Shown here piece after piece: positions 15,621-23,736 of a DNA stretch of 64,000 bases. Every line of letters starts with the position of its first letter. The first letter of the stretch is position 1. A model generated the notes under the pieces. It did no database searches. It saw only the letters and a list, made by a program, of their open reading frames with translations, and was not told the origin of the DNA. This DNA comes from Peribacillus simplex NBRC 15720 = DSM 1321 (lineage in GTDB: Bacteria; Bacillota; Bacilli; Bacillales; DSM-1321), in NCBI RefSeq assembly GCF_002243645.1, contig NZ_CP017704.1, forward strand, positions 2,808,001-2,872,000, read 5' to 3'. A program made the translations under genes and the position numbers.

Positions 15621-17057
15621 ATGGATGTGAAAGTAAAGAATGATCCCACGAAGCGAACTTTCCAGCAGTACATTTTTCCGTTTACGCTTGAAGGAAATAT
15701 GATTGAAAAGTTTGCGAAAAAGTTGATTGAGGACAATTTCATTTTTTTGAACTTGAAAGATATGGAACAACAAAATCAATTTTACGGTGGCCATAAAGTT
15801 TCGCACCGTAAATTGGAAAAGTATTTCATGCCTTATATCGAGCCGATTTTATTTCCGGGTAATGCAAAACAGAAAGAAGGCTTGCGGCGTTTCACGAAAA
15901 AACTGGAAATTGATTGTACCTTCGAATCACCCTATCTAAATACCCCATTTATTATTAACTCTATAGATATCTTCATATGCCCATTTCATATTGGGATGAT
16001 GAATCTTCGTGTTACTTTACCTGAAGGGCTTTCACATGATGATGTGCTCTATTTTGGTGATACATTCCGAATCCTCGAACCGATTGCTGATGATGAGGAA
16101 AAAACGAAAGTCGGCTGTCGTGAAAATCAGTATGAACAGGTGAAGGATTTCATCTTCAATGAACTATTGCCGCCAATTGAGGAATATATGGATGAAGAAC
16201 AAACAGATCCGACATATTTTGGCAGTTTGCCTTTCTTCATCGATGAAAGAATGTATGTGATCAGTTATATTGCATTCCCTGAGAATCGTGATATTTCTAA
16301 AAATGACTTATTCCGGATCAGTGAGCTGAACGGGTATGACAATGATGGTGAGCCATATATAGGCGCATTAAACCCTGATTATATAGAAAAGTATTATCAA
16401 GAAAGGGTATATGACAGGTGGGGCAAGGAAACCTATTATGTAACAAGCATGTATCATTTCGCGTGTGTCACGAAAGCGACAGGTAAACTGGAAGAGGAAC
16501 TGGCAAGCGAAATGTATGGCCAGCATTTTTATACAGTGTTGCTTTTCTTCTATTATAAGATCGTACTGCTCAAATTGGCTCATGAGCATTCCCAGATAGA
16601 TGTGGAAAAAGATCAATCGGGTACGGAACAGCTGATTTTCATGATCACTGAGTTTACTGCAAAGTACTTATTCACTGAAGTCAATAGTACGGCTATCGGT
16701 AAGGAGCTATTCAAAAAAACGGATGAAACCTTCAGGATTACCCCACTCTATAATGAAGTGAAGGAAACACTTTCCTACCTTTATCAAAATCAGGATAAAC
16801 TGTCTGGTAAAAGCAGTAATTATCTCTTGCAAATACTAACGATTTATACGGTTGTCTCCGGGATATTCGGAATGAACCTATATATTGAAGATTGGAAAGG
16901 GAAATTACCTTGGAAAGCTTATATGAATTACACCTTATACGAATGGGTAGCAGTCATTGTTACGACAAGCGGTCTAGTCATTTCTGGCATCTTGGGCTTT
17001 TTCTTCTTGAAAAAATGGCTGCAAGAGAAGAAAAGCCGAAAAAAAAGAATGCTTTAG
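15621..17057 (+). CDS. CorA-like membrane protein with GMN motif
   Basis: A 478-aa protein with GGAGGA upstream of its ATG. Residues 1-400 are a large soluble, mostly charged domain that I cannot assign. The C-terminal end has two membrane segments, near residues 402-421 and 439-464. The first ends with GIFGMN (Gly417-Met418-Asn419), the signature of the CorA Mg2+ channel superfamily, and the chain ends with a basic tail (EKKSRKKRML), as in CorA. The cytoplasmic domain is longer than in classical CorA (about 316 aa), so it is a divergent member and its ion is uncertain. A leader hairpin 130 bases upstream could control it. Confidence 0.65.
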   Translation: MDVKVKNDPTKRTFQQYIFPFTLEGNMIEKFAKKLIEDNFIFLNLKDMEQQNQFYGGHKVSHRKLEKYFMPYIEPILFPGNAKQKEGLRRFTKKLEIDCTFESPYLNTPFIINSIDIFICPFHIGMMNLRVTLPEGLSHDDVLYFGDTFRILEPIADDEEKTKVGCRENQYEQVKDFIFNELLPPIEEYMDEEQTDPTYFGSLPFFIDERMYVISYIAFPENRDISKNDLFRISELNGYDNDGEPYIGALNPDYIEKYYQERVYDRWGKETYYVTSMYHFACVTKATGKLEEELASEMYGQHFYTVLLFFYYKIVLLKLAHEHSQIDVEKDQSGTEQLIFMITEFTAKYLFTEVNSTAIGKELFKKTDETFRITPLYNEVKETLSYLYQNQDKLSGKSSNYLLQILTIYTVVSGIFGMNLYIEDWKGKLPWKAYMNYTLYEWVAVIVTTSGLVISGILGFFFLKKWLQEKKSRKKRML

Positions 17058-17159
17058 TTTGTTGACAAGGGGGTTTTAGGAATGACCTTACCCAAACCAT
17101 GATTTTAAAAGAAACTTGGTTATCCTTGTTTTTTTTGGATAAAGCCCTCTTTAGGTTGA

Positions 17160-17275
17160 AGAAATTTGCGACACTCCTGCCGAATAACTGGCTAGCCGAG
17201 ACCCCCGATAGATGCTTGCTTTGATGCGGCTTGGCATACAGTCGGGGGAAAGGGAGCGGATTTCTGGAATCAACT
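17160..17275. repeat. Degenerate copy of a Bacillus-type dispersed intergenic repeat
   Basis: This GC-richer segment includes ACTCCTGCCGAATAAC, GCCGAGACCCCCGA, GGCTTGGC, TCGGGGGAAAG and GGAATCAAC, in that order. CCCCCGA (17202-17208) pairs with TCGGGGG (17242-17248). From memory this order matches a dispersed palindromic repeat seen between genes in many Bacillaceae. The copy is decayed. I could not search for others. Confidence 0.45.
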
Positions 17276-17305
17276 GGCTCTTCTGCCAATTTGTCTTCAG
17301 TCTAT

Positions 17306-17338
17306 AGTCCTGTACACAATGTACAGGACTTTTGTTTT
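17306..17338 (+). terminator. Terminator upstream of the PBP gene
   Basis: AGTCCTGTACA (17306-17316) pairs perfectly with TGTACAGGACT (17320-17330), followed by TTTGTTTT. It lies about 250 bases after the CorA-like gene, beyond the repeat-like segment. Confidence 0.8.
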
Positions 17339-17454
17339 AGAAAAAACATGTTTAATTAGAAAAATGAAGAAATTTGGTATGTAAAATCCCCCATTCCCCT
17401 AATATTTTGCTAAACTATAGGTATATCATTCTAACTATTCATTAGGAGGAAATT

Positions 17455-19461
17455 ATGAAGAAACTAGCTTTAGTTTCCAGCTTATTGTTGATGAGCGTAT
17501 TGTTTCTGGCCGGATGCTCGGATGAGCCAAGACCCGAAGATCGCTTTGCGGCATACACGAAGCTTTGGAATAAACAGGATTTTGCGAAGATGTACGAGTA
17601 TCTGTCACCTGAGACAAAGAAGAAAATCAGTGCGGATGAATTTGCGCAGCGTTATGAAAAAATCTATACGGGCATAGAAGCCGACCAATTAAAGGTGAAC
17701 TATAAACAGCCAAAAGAAGAAAAAGATCATAAAGATGGAGAAAAGGTAAGCCTTTCATATACCGTTGATATGTCCACTATGGCGGGTGCTGTCAGCTCTG
17801 ACCATAAAGCGACACTTGTCAAGGAAGGGGAAGGCGAGGAAGAAAATTGGTACATCAAGTGGGATGAAAGTTACATATTCCCTCAATTGGAAGCTGGCGA
17901 GAAGGTATCGGTTGAATCGTATCCAGCCATTCGCGGGGAAATCGTCGATCGAAATGAACGCGGCCTTGCCATGAATGGAACGGTAGCAGAAGTGGGAATC
18001 GTGCCAGAGAAAATGGCCAACGAATCCGAAACGGTTAAAAAGGTCGCTGGAATCCTCAATATGTCCACCGACGAAGTGAATCAGAAATTAAAACAGTCAT
18101 GGGTAAAGCCAAGTTATTTCGTGCCCATCAAGAAAATGTCAAATGACAATAACGCAACCTTGGAAAAGCTATTGAGCATTGCTGGGGTATCTGTCAATAA
18201 TACGGAAGAACGTATATATCCATATAAAGAGGCGACTGCCCATCTAATTGGATATGTCGGTGAGGCATCGGCCGAAGATCTGGAGAAATTGAAAGGAAAA
18301 GGTTATACCGCAAGTGACGTTATTGGCAAGCGAGGTCTTGAGGAAGTGTTGGAAGAGAGGCTTAAAGGTGAACCTGGCGGTAAAATTTTTATTAAAACCG
18401 AAGATGGCGAAGAAAAAGTGATTGCTGAAAAGCCTGCTGAAGAGGGAGAAACAATTACATTGACCATCGACGCCGAGCTTCAAAAGGATATCTTCAAGCA
18501 ATATAAGAACGAAGTTGGATCGGCAGCGGCACTTGATCCGAAGACAGGAGAAACGCTTGCGCTTGTTTCAAGTCCGTCGTTCGATCCTAATAAATATATT
18601 TTCGGGATAACAGAAGCGGAACAAAAAGCACTTGAAGAAGACCCGAAAAAACCACTTCTGAACCGCTTCAGTTCGACGTTTGCACCTGGTTCAACCATTA
18701 AGGCCATCACCGCGGCAATCGCTTTGGAAAATGGTGTGGATCCGAAAGAGTCAATCAATATCCAAGGGAAAACTTGGGCCAAATCGACATGGAAAGATCA
18801 TTCCATTACAAGGGTTTCGGACCCCGGTGTTCCAATAGATATGGAAAAGGCACTAATTTATTCAGACAATATTTACTTTGCCCAAAAAGCTTTGGGGCTT
18901 GGAAAGGAAAAATTCACAAATGGACTCAAGGCATTCGGATTTGATGAGTCTTTGAATTACGATTATCCAATCAAAGCATCGAGCATCGGTAAGATCGACA
19001 GTGAGGGACGCTTGGCAGACGCTGGATATGGTCAAGCACAAGTCCAAATGAGCACGCTCCATCTCGCCATGACCTATTCAGCCTTCTTGAATGAAGGAAA
19101 CATCCTGGCACCTTCGTTAATAACAGGAGATAAAATAGAAAAGAAAATATGGAAAGAAAATGCGATATCAGCAGACCAAGCAAATCAGGTCACCAAGATG
19201 CTGACACAAGTAGTGGAACATCCTAAGGGAAGCGGACATGGAATAAACGACCTTGGCATCAAAATCGCTGCCAAAACGGGAACTGCTGAAATCAAGGCAT
19301 CCAAAAATGCAGACGGAACAGAAAATGGCTGGTTCGTTGCCATGGACACAGAAGACCCGGAACTTCTCATGGCATGGATGATTGAAGATGTAAAAGGACG
19401 AGGCGGCAGCCATGTCGCTGTCGATCATATGAAACCGGTGTTGAAGAAGTATTTGAAGTAA
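17455..19461 (+). CDS. pbpC: Class B penicillin-binding protein (PBP3/MecA-like transpeptidase lipoprotein)
   Basis: A 668-aa D,D-transpeptidase, the same length as B. subtilis PBP3. It starts after TAGGAGGAAATT with a lipoprotein signal ending LFLAGC, so it is probably lipid-anchored outside the membrane. Residues about 27-145 are an NTF2-like MecA_N domain and 150-320 the PBP dimerisation domain. The transpeptidase domain has the three active-site motifs: STIK with Ser413, SDN at Ser470, and KTGT at Lys607. Proteins of this plan cross-link peptidoglycan and often bind beta-lactams poorly. It stands alone between two terminators. Confidence in the symbol is lower than in the function. Confidence 0.85.
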   Translation: MKKLALVSSLLLMSVLFLAGCSDEPRPEDRFAAYTKLWNKQDFAKMYEYLSPETKKKISADEFAQRYEKIYTGIEADQLKVNYKQPKEEKDHKDGEKVSLSYTVDMSTMAGAVSSDHKATLVKEGEGEEENWYIKWDESYIFPQLEAGEKVSVESYPAIRGEIVDRNERGLAMNGTVAEVGIVPEKMANESETVKKVAGILNMSTDEVNQKLKQSWVKPSYFVPIKKMSNDNNATLEKLLSIAGVSVNNTEERIYPYKEATAHLIGYVGEASAEDLEKLKGKGYTASDVIGKRGLEEVLEERLKGEPGGKIFIKTEDGEEKVIAEKPAEEGETITLTIDAELQKDIFKQYKNEVGSAAALDPKTGETLALVSSPSFDPNKYIFGITEAEQKALEEDPKKPLLNRFSSTFAPGSTIKAITAAIALENGVDPKESINIQGKTWAKSTWKDHSITRVSDPGVPIDMEKALIYSDNIYFAQKALGLGKEKFTNGLKAFGFDESLNYDYPIKASSIGKIDSEGRLADAGYGQAQVQMSTLHLAMTYSAFLNEGNILAPSLITGDKIEKKIWKENAISADQANQVTKMLTQVVEHPKGSGHGINDLGIKIAAKTGTAEIKASKNADGTENGWFVAMDTEDPELLMAWMIEDVKGRGGSHVAVDHMKPVLKKYLK

Positions 19462-19514
19462 AGAAAAAAGTCACCCATCAGAAATGGGTAAAAATGCAGC
19501 AAGTATTTACCATT

Positions 19515-19556
19515 AAAAAGCAGGACATGGTTTCTTCCATGTCCTGCTTTTATCTT
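19515..19556 (+). terminator. Terminator after the PBP gene
   Basis: AAAGCAGGACATGG (19517-19530) pairs with CCATGTCCTGCTTT (19537-19550), followed by TATCTTTT. Confidence 0.8.
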
Positions 19557-19723
19557 TTCACACGTTGTGAATTCCAATTTGTTACGACAATAAAGCTGGA
19601 TTTGAAGGATAATGAGCCGTACATACAGAATGTAAAAAGAGAGTTCAGTAACCTACAAGTAAGCCCGCGATCTCAATGTGGTCCTTTAAAAGTTAAATGG
19701 AATAGGAATGAGGATGAAAAGGA

Positions 19724-21793
19724 ATGAGGAGTTTAAAGTATTGGTTTATTGCTTTCTTTATCATTTTTTTTGCATTTCCTTCTCATGAAGCAACGGCAGC
19801 GGAAGAGAATACAACGATGGAAGTGAAACTGAAGAATTATTTGGGGAATAGAACCAGCGTCAAAATAAATGCAACCGGGGACTACCGTACTTCAGGGGGA
19901 GAGATATTCATCAAGGCGGGTGAAAATCTGACTTTGAAAGTGGAGTCGGCTAAACTTGCCGTTTACAAAGGTTCTAAGAAAACGGGATCTTATGCTTCCT
20001 TCAAGGTAATGCCAGTTAAACCTGATGCTTCATTGTCCATAAACGGCCGTCCCTATCAAGGCTCATTTTCCTTTACAGCGGAGGACGGTTACATCAGGCC
20101 AATCAATCATGTTTACATGGAAGATTATCTAAAGGGCGTTGTCCCGCTGGAGATGCCCGCACTATGGCATGCCGAAGCCTTAAAAGCACAGGCGATTGCC
20201 GCCCGGACTTATGCACTTCGCCATCAATCCACAATAATTGATGATACGGTTTCTTACCAAGTATATGGCGGGGCTGCCGGTCACTATCGAACTAATTCGG
20301 CCATCGAACAGACAAAGGGCATGGTAATTAAACATGATGGAGAAATAATCGAAGCGTTCTTTTCCTCAAGCAATGGAGGAATGACCGAATCGAATTCAAA
20401 TGTTTGGTCAAGAGGCAACCCTCTTGCATATTTATCTATAAAAGAAGATTTCTATGATCCGAAAACCAATTGGGAGATAACGCTGGATAAGCAGCAAATC
20501 GACCTGTCAAAAATAGATTTATCTAAACCGGAAGAATGGTGGACAAGTGTAGAGGAAAAAGATAAAACGGTTGTGCCGAAGCTGAAAGTTTGGCTGAAGA
20601 ATAATGGATATGCGAAGAAAGATATTAAAATAACGGAGATTCCCTTATTAACATTTACCGATGAAAAAACGGGGGGCCGTGTTACGAAAGGCTCCATCCA
20701 ACTGAATTTCTATGTAAGGGATCTCGTTGATGACAAGGGGAAACTTTTGCAGCAAACGGTTAAGCTTACTAATGTAGCGGCTTCCAAAATCAGGGGCATG
20801 GTGGGGCAAGAGGTGATGAAAAGCTATCTGGTTGACCATTCATCCTCCAGTCCTTCCAAAATTTCTATTGAAGGGTCAGGATATGGGCATGGAGTCGGGC
20901 TAAGTCAGTTTGGGGCGAAAAACAGAGCTGAAGCAGGACAATCATATCAAGATATTTTGGGGTTTTATTATCCTGACACAACTATAGAAAAGGAATATGG
21001 ACCAGGTGCTGGATCTAAAACGGATCTTGTCGTAAAGGCGGAACCGAATTCAGTAAACTTGAAAGCGAAGACGGATCATTTAAATGATGAGGTAGGAATC
21101 ACATATTCCCTAAAAGAAGATGCTGTGGTAATACTCACGATTAAAGATAGTAAGGGGAAAGCCTTAGCTACCCCAGTCCGTGACCAAACAATGAAAAAGG
21201 GTACCCATTCAGCAATCTGGAACACAAAAGCGGTAAGTAACGGTACATATAAAGCAGAAATATCAGCAATGGACCAAAGCGGGAAGGAAGGTTTGGCAAC
21301 AACGACGATTAAGATCAGTAGAGATACGTCGGTACCGGAAATCACCGATGTCAATACATCGGGTGATTATAGTACCGAGAAAGCGAACATAACGTATACA
21401 ATTAATGAAAACGCTAATGTAACAGTGGAAATTAAGAACAGTAAAGGTAAGGTTGTTGGCATCCTTTCTGAAAGGCAGCTCAATAAAGGCAGGCAATCCG
21501 CAACCTGGGATTTTAAAAATATGTCCAACGGGATGTTTACGGTGACAATCTCCGCCAAGGATGAGAGTGACAATCAGAAAACCATTTCAACGAAAATCTC
21601 CATTAAGAAGACGACAGGAGTAGTGACAGCAAGCGAACTATATATTAAAGAAAATAGAAATGCATCTTCTGAAACGGTCGGGAATCTATACAGGGACCAA
21701 GCCGTAACGATCCTGGCTCAACAAGATGAATGGTATAAAGTGAAAAAGGGAAGCCAGATTGGGTATGTTTTAAAAAACCATGTAAAAAAATGA
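19724..21793 (+). CDS. Secreted SpoIID/LytB-domain protein with FlgD-like and SH3 modules
   Basis: A 689-aa exported protein. The start ATG follows AAAAGGA, and residues 1-28 form a signal peptide ending in ATA-A. A SpoIID/LytB domain spans about residues 100-425, with the family blocks YMEDYLKGVVPLEMPA, LKAQAIAARTYAL and GYGHGVGLSQFGA. SpoIID proteins are lytic enzymes acting on glycan strands; the LytB relatives modify autolysins. Two FlgD-like Ig repeats follow (near residues 445-540 and 545-625), each with N-G-x-(Y/F)-x-(A/V). A C-terminal bacterial SH3 module (about 630-689) probably binds the wall. The arrangement differs from SpoIID (about 340 aa, no SH3), so a vegetative wall role is more likely than sporulation. 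Confidence 0.8.
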   Translation: MRSLKYWFIAFFIIFFAFPSHEATAAEENTTMEVKLKNYLGNRTSVKINATGDYRTSGGEIFIKAGENLTLKVESAKLAVYKGSKKTGSYASFKVMPVKPDASLSINGRPYQGSFSFTAEDGYIRPINHVYMEDYLKGVVPLEMPALWHAEALKAQAIAARTYALRHQSTIIDDTVSYQVYGGAAGHYRTNSAIEQTKGMVIKHDGEIIEAFFSSSNGGMTESNSNVWSRGNPLAYLSIKEDFYDPKTNWEITLDKQQIDLSKIDLSKPEEWWTSVEEKDKTVVPKLKVWLKNNGYAKKDIKITEIPLLTFTDEKTGGRVTKGSIQLNFYVRDLVDDKGKLLQQTVKLTNVAASKIRGMVGQEVMKSYLVDHSSSSPSKISIEGSGYGHGVGLSQFGAKNRAEAGQSYQDILGFYYPDTTIEKEYGPGAGSKTDLVVKAEPNSVNLKAKTDHLNDEVGITYSLKEDAVVILTIKDSKGKALATPVRDQTMKKGTHSAIWNTKAVSNGTYKAEISAMDQSGKEGLATTTIKISRDTSVPEITDVNTSGDYSTEKANITYTINENANVTVEIKNSKGKVVGILSERQLNKGRQSATWDFKNMSNGMFTVTISAKDESDNQKTISTKISIKKTTGVVTASELYIKENRNASSETVGNLYRDQAVTILAQQDEWYKVKKGSQIGYVLKNHVKK

Positions 21794-21801
21794 ATGAGTA
21801 G

Positions 21802-21826
21802 GACGTCAATTATGGCGTCTTTTTTG
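21802..21826 (+). terminator. Terminator after the SpoIID-domain gene
   Basis: GACGTC (21802-21807) pairs with GGCGTC (21814-21819), with one G-T pair, followed by TTTTTTG. Confidence 0.65.
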
Positions 21827-21844
21827 TTCTTGTATAAATGGTAT

Positions 21845-21985
21845 TAAGGTTCTTCATCAAACTCCCGAGTAAACGGCGTGAATTCACGAGTAAATTCACT
21901 AAACTCAGGGATATCGCACAATTTCGTGAGTAAATGACCCAAAACTTCGGGGGAATTCCCCGAAACTTGAGTTAACGGGCCACAA
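21845..21985. repeat. Intergenic cluster of CGAGTAAA-type repeats with a palindrome
   Basis: CGAGTAAA occurs at 21866 and 21887, TGAGTAAA at 21927 and TGAGTTAA near 21968, with inverted relatives between them. TTCGGGG(G)AATTCCCCGAA at 21946-21964 is a near-perfect palindrome. No gene is present. It looks like a decayed or mosaic intergenic repeat. Confidence 0.45.
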
Positions 21986-22023
21986 TAGAAATGAATACCG
22001 AAAAAATCCAGTTAATAGAATAT

Positions 22024-22055
22024 AAAAGAGGAGTGAATGAATTCATTCCTCTTTT
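22024..22055 (-). terminator. Terminator of the alkaline phosphatase gene
   Basis: AAAAGAGGAGTGAAT (22024-22038) pairs with ATTCATTCCTCTTTT (22041-22055). It overlaps the phosphatase stop codon on the minus strand. Confidence 0.75.
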
Positions 22056-23476
22056 GATTTATGCTGACCGGGTGTGAACGGAACACCGGCGGCTTTTGTG
22101 ATGATTTTCGAAATATCCGTATTTTCAATGACTCCATCAAAGGCTTCACTACCTGGACCCGAAGCGAAAACGGGAATCATATTGGCTGTGTGCCCTCCTG
22201 TGGAACTGGCCGCCCGTATGCTTCGATCAGCTACACCCGCTTTATGATGCCTGGCGATGGTGCTTCCGATTTCCCAATCAATTTGATGCTGTGGATAGAC
22301 AAGCGTTCTATTTTTTCTTACGTTATCGATGAATTGATCGACTTCCTGATCCGTAAGGGATATATGTGCATACTTCTTGAATGTTGAAACGACACTTTCC
22401 GGATTGATTTCATTATTTTTATCGAATGTAAGCTGTTTGGACATATATTCAGATGAAACCTTGATTTTTTTCAGTGCAGTGATATCCATTGTTTCAGAAG
22501 CGGAGGTCCCCATCGTTTCGTGGTCTGCAAGTACAACAATCAACGTATCATTTCGATTCTTTGCCCAATTTACAACCTCTTTCACGGTTTGGTCAAATTC
22601 GATCGTTTCTTTCCATATTCCAGTGATATCGGCTGCATGCTCCATATGGTCAATACGAGCACCTTCGGCCATCAAGAAGAATCCTTTATCACCACGGGAC
22701 AAAATATCCATTGCTTTGGCTGTCATTTCGGGCAGGGATGGTTCTTGAGAATGTAATACTTCTTTATCCAGTTTAAAATTCATATAGGTAGGGTGAAATA
22801 ATCCTAAAAGTTTTTCCGAATTATTAATGGAACTAAGTCCTTCTTTAGTGGTAGTAATTCCATAGCCAGCTTGTTTAAATTTAGCGATTAAATCCTCGCC
22901 ATTCTGCTTTTTTGCCTCGAAATAGCTGGCACCTCCGCCGAGAATGATGTCGATCCGGTTATCAAAGAGCTGTCTCGCGATATTTGCGCCACCTGTCCAG
23001 CGGTTAGGGACACTTGCACCAAAAGCAGCTGGTGTGGCATCAACTACCATATTTGTTGAGATGATCCCGACTTTTTTTCCATTGGTTTGAAATGCATCCA
23101 ATACACTATCAACCTCGGAACCATTGGCATCGACACCGATCGATTCATTGTTGGTTTTTATACCAGTGGCAATCGCGGACCCTCCTGCTGCAGAGTCGGT
23201 GACGAAATTATTGGCGGAATACGTGCGCATCAGGGCAACGTGTTCCAGTTTTTCTAAATGTAAAACACCTGTCTTTCCATATTCCAATTGCCGGGCAATT
23301 TCTATTGCCCCTAATCCCATGCCGTCGCCAATCAGCAATATGACATTCTTGGGGGTGGTTTTTGTCTCTGCTTGAATAGGGGAGCTCATGCAAATAAGGC
23401 AGATAAGAACGAATAATCCTAATTGATGAGGCTGTTGTGCAAGTTTATGAATGAATTTTCTGGATGTCTTATTCAT
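22043..23476 (-). CDS. Secreted alkaline phosphatase
   Basis: A 477-aa exported phosphomonoesterase of the PhoA superfamily. It has a signal peptide of about 36 residues (LFVLICLICMSSPIQA). The metal-binding Asp is in IGDGMG and the catalytic Ser in TDSAAGG. Zinc ligands appear as EGARIDHMEHA, LADHETMG and the late TGGHTANMIPV. It would release phosphate from organic esters outside the membrane. In Bacillus such genes belong to the Pho regulon and several paralogues occur, so I give no symbol. The minus-strand leader (23477 to about 23640) contains a hairpin with a T-run that may attenuate transcription. Confidence 0.9.
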   Translation of the reverse strand: MNKTSRKFIHKLAQQPHQLGLFVLICLICMSSPIQAETKTTPKNVILLIGDGMGLGAIEIARQLEYGKTGVLHLEKLEHVALMRTYSANNFVTDSAAGGSAIATGIKTNNESIGVDANGSEVDSVLDAFQTNGKKVGIISTNMVVDATPAAFGASVPNRWTGGANIARQLFDNRIDIILGGGASYFEAKKQNGEDLIAKFKQAGYGITTTKEGLSSINNSEKLLGLFHPTYMNFKLDKEVLHSQEPSLPEMTAKAMDILSRGDKGFFLMAEGARIDHMEHAADITGIWKETIEFDQTVKEVVNWAKNRNDTLIVVLADHETMGTSASETMDITALKKIKVSSEYMSKQLTFDKNNEINPESVVSTFKKYAHISLTDQEVDQFIDNVRKNRTLVYPQHQIDWEIGSTIARHHKAGVADRSIRAASSTGGHTANMIPVFASGPGSEAFDGVIENTDISKIITKAAGVPFTPGQHKSKEE

Positions 23477-23525
23477 CTGTAATCCTCCCTTGGGTGAAAG
23501 TCTTCCTATTATTTGTTTAAATTTA

Positions 23526-23640
23526 TAAAAAAACCCCTTCCTGATATTCAGGATGGGGCTAATCTTTTTAGCCTTTTATGGACGGGCATCCAGTCGCCTT
23601 TTGCGTAATTTAATCTTTCAAAAAAAGAAAGAATTTCTAT
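23526..23640 (-). promoter_or_regulatory. Structured minus-strand leader with terminator ahead of the phosphatase gene
   Basis: On the minus strand, GGCTAA-TTAGCC forms a small hairpin, followed by CCCCATCCTGA/TCAGGAAGGGG (23534-23558, one mismatch) and then seven T. The terminator lies 50 bases before the phosphatase ATG and no gene precedes it on that strand. The upstream part includes TGGA-TGCCCG-TCCA. This is the layout of a leader attenuator, but I recognise no riboswitch class. Confidence 0.4.
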
Positions 23641-23736
23641 ATAATTACAATGTGCAGGCGATAATTTATAAACAGTAAATATATAACTGATATAATTTCA
23701 TTAAAGTTCAATTGAAATAATAGGAGAGAAAACCCT

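Noticed and set aside
19494-19727. 77-codon frame between the PBP and SpoIID-domain genes
   Set aside because: It overlaps the PBP terminator hairpin and has no ribosome binding site.
23560-23640. Riboswitch of a known class upstream of the phosphatase gene
   Set aside because: I compared it by eye with c-di-GMP, fluoride, preQ1 and glycine types and found no match of the conserved bases. Kept only as an unassigned leader.
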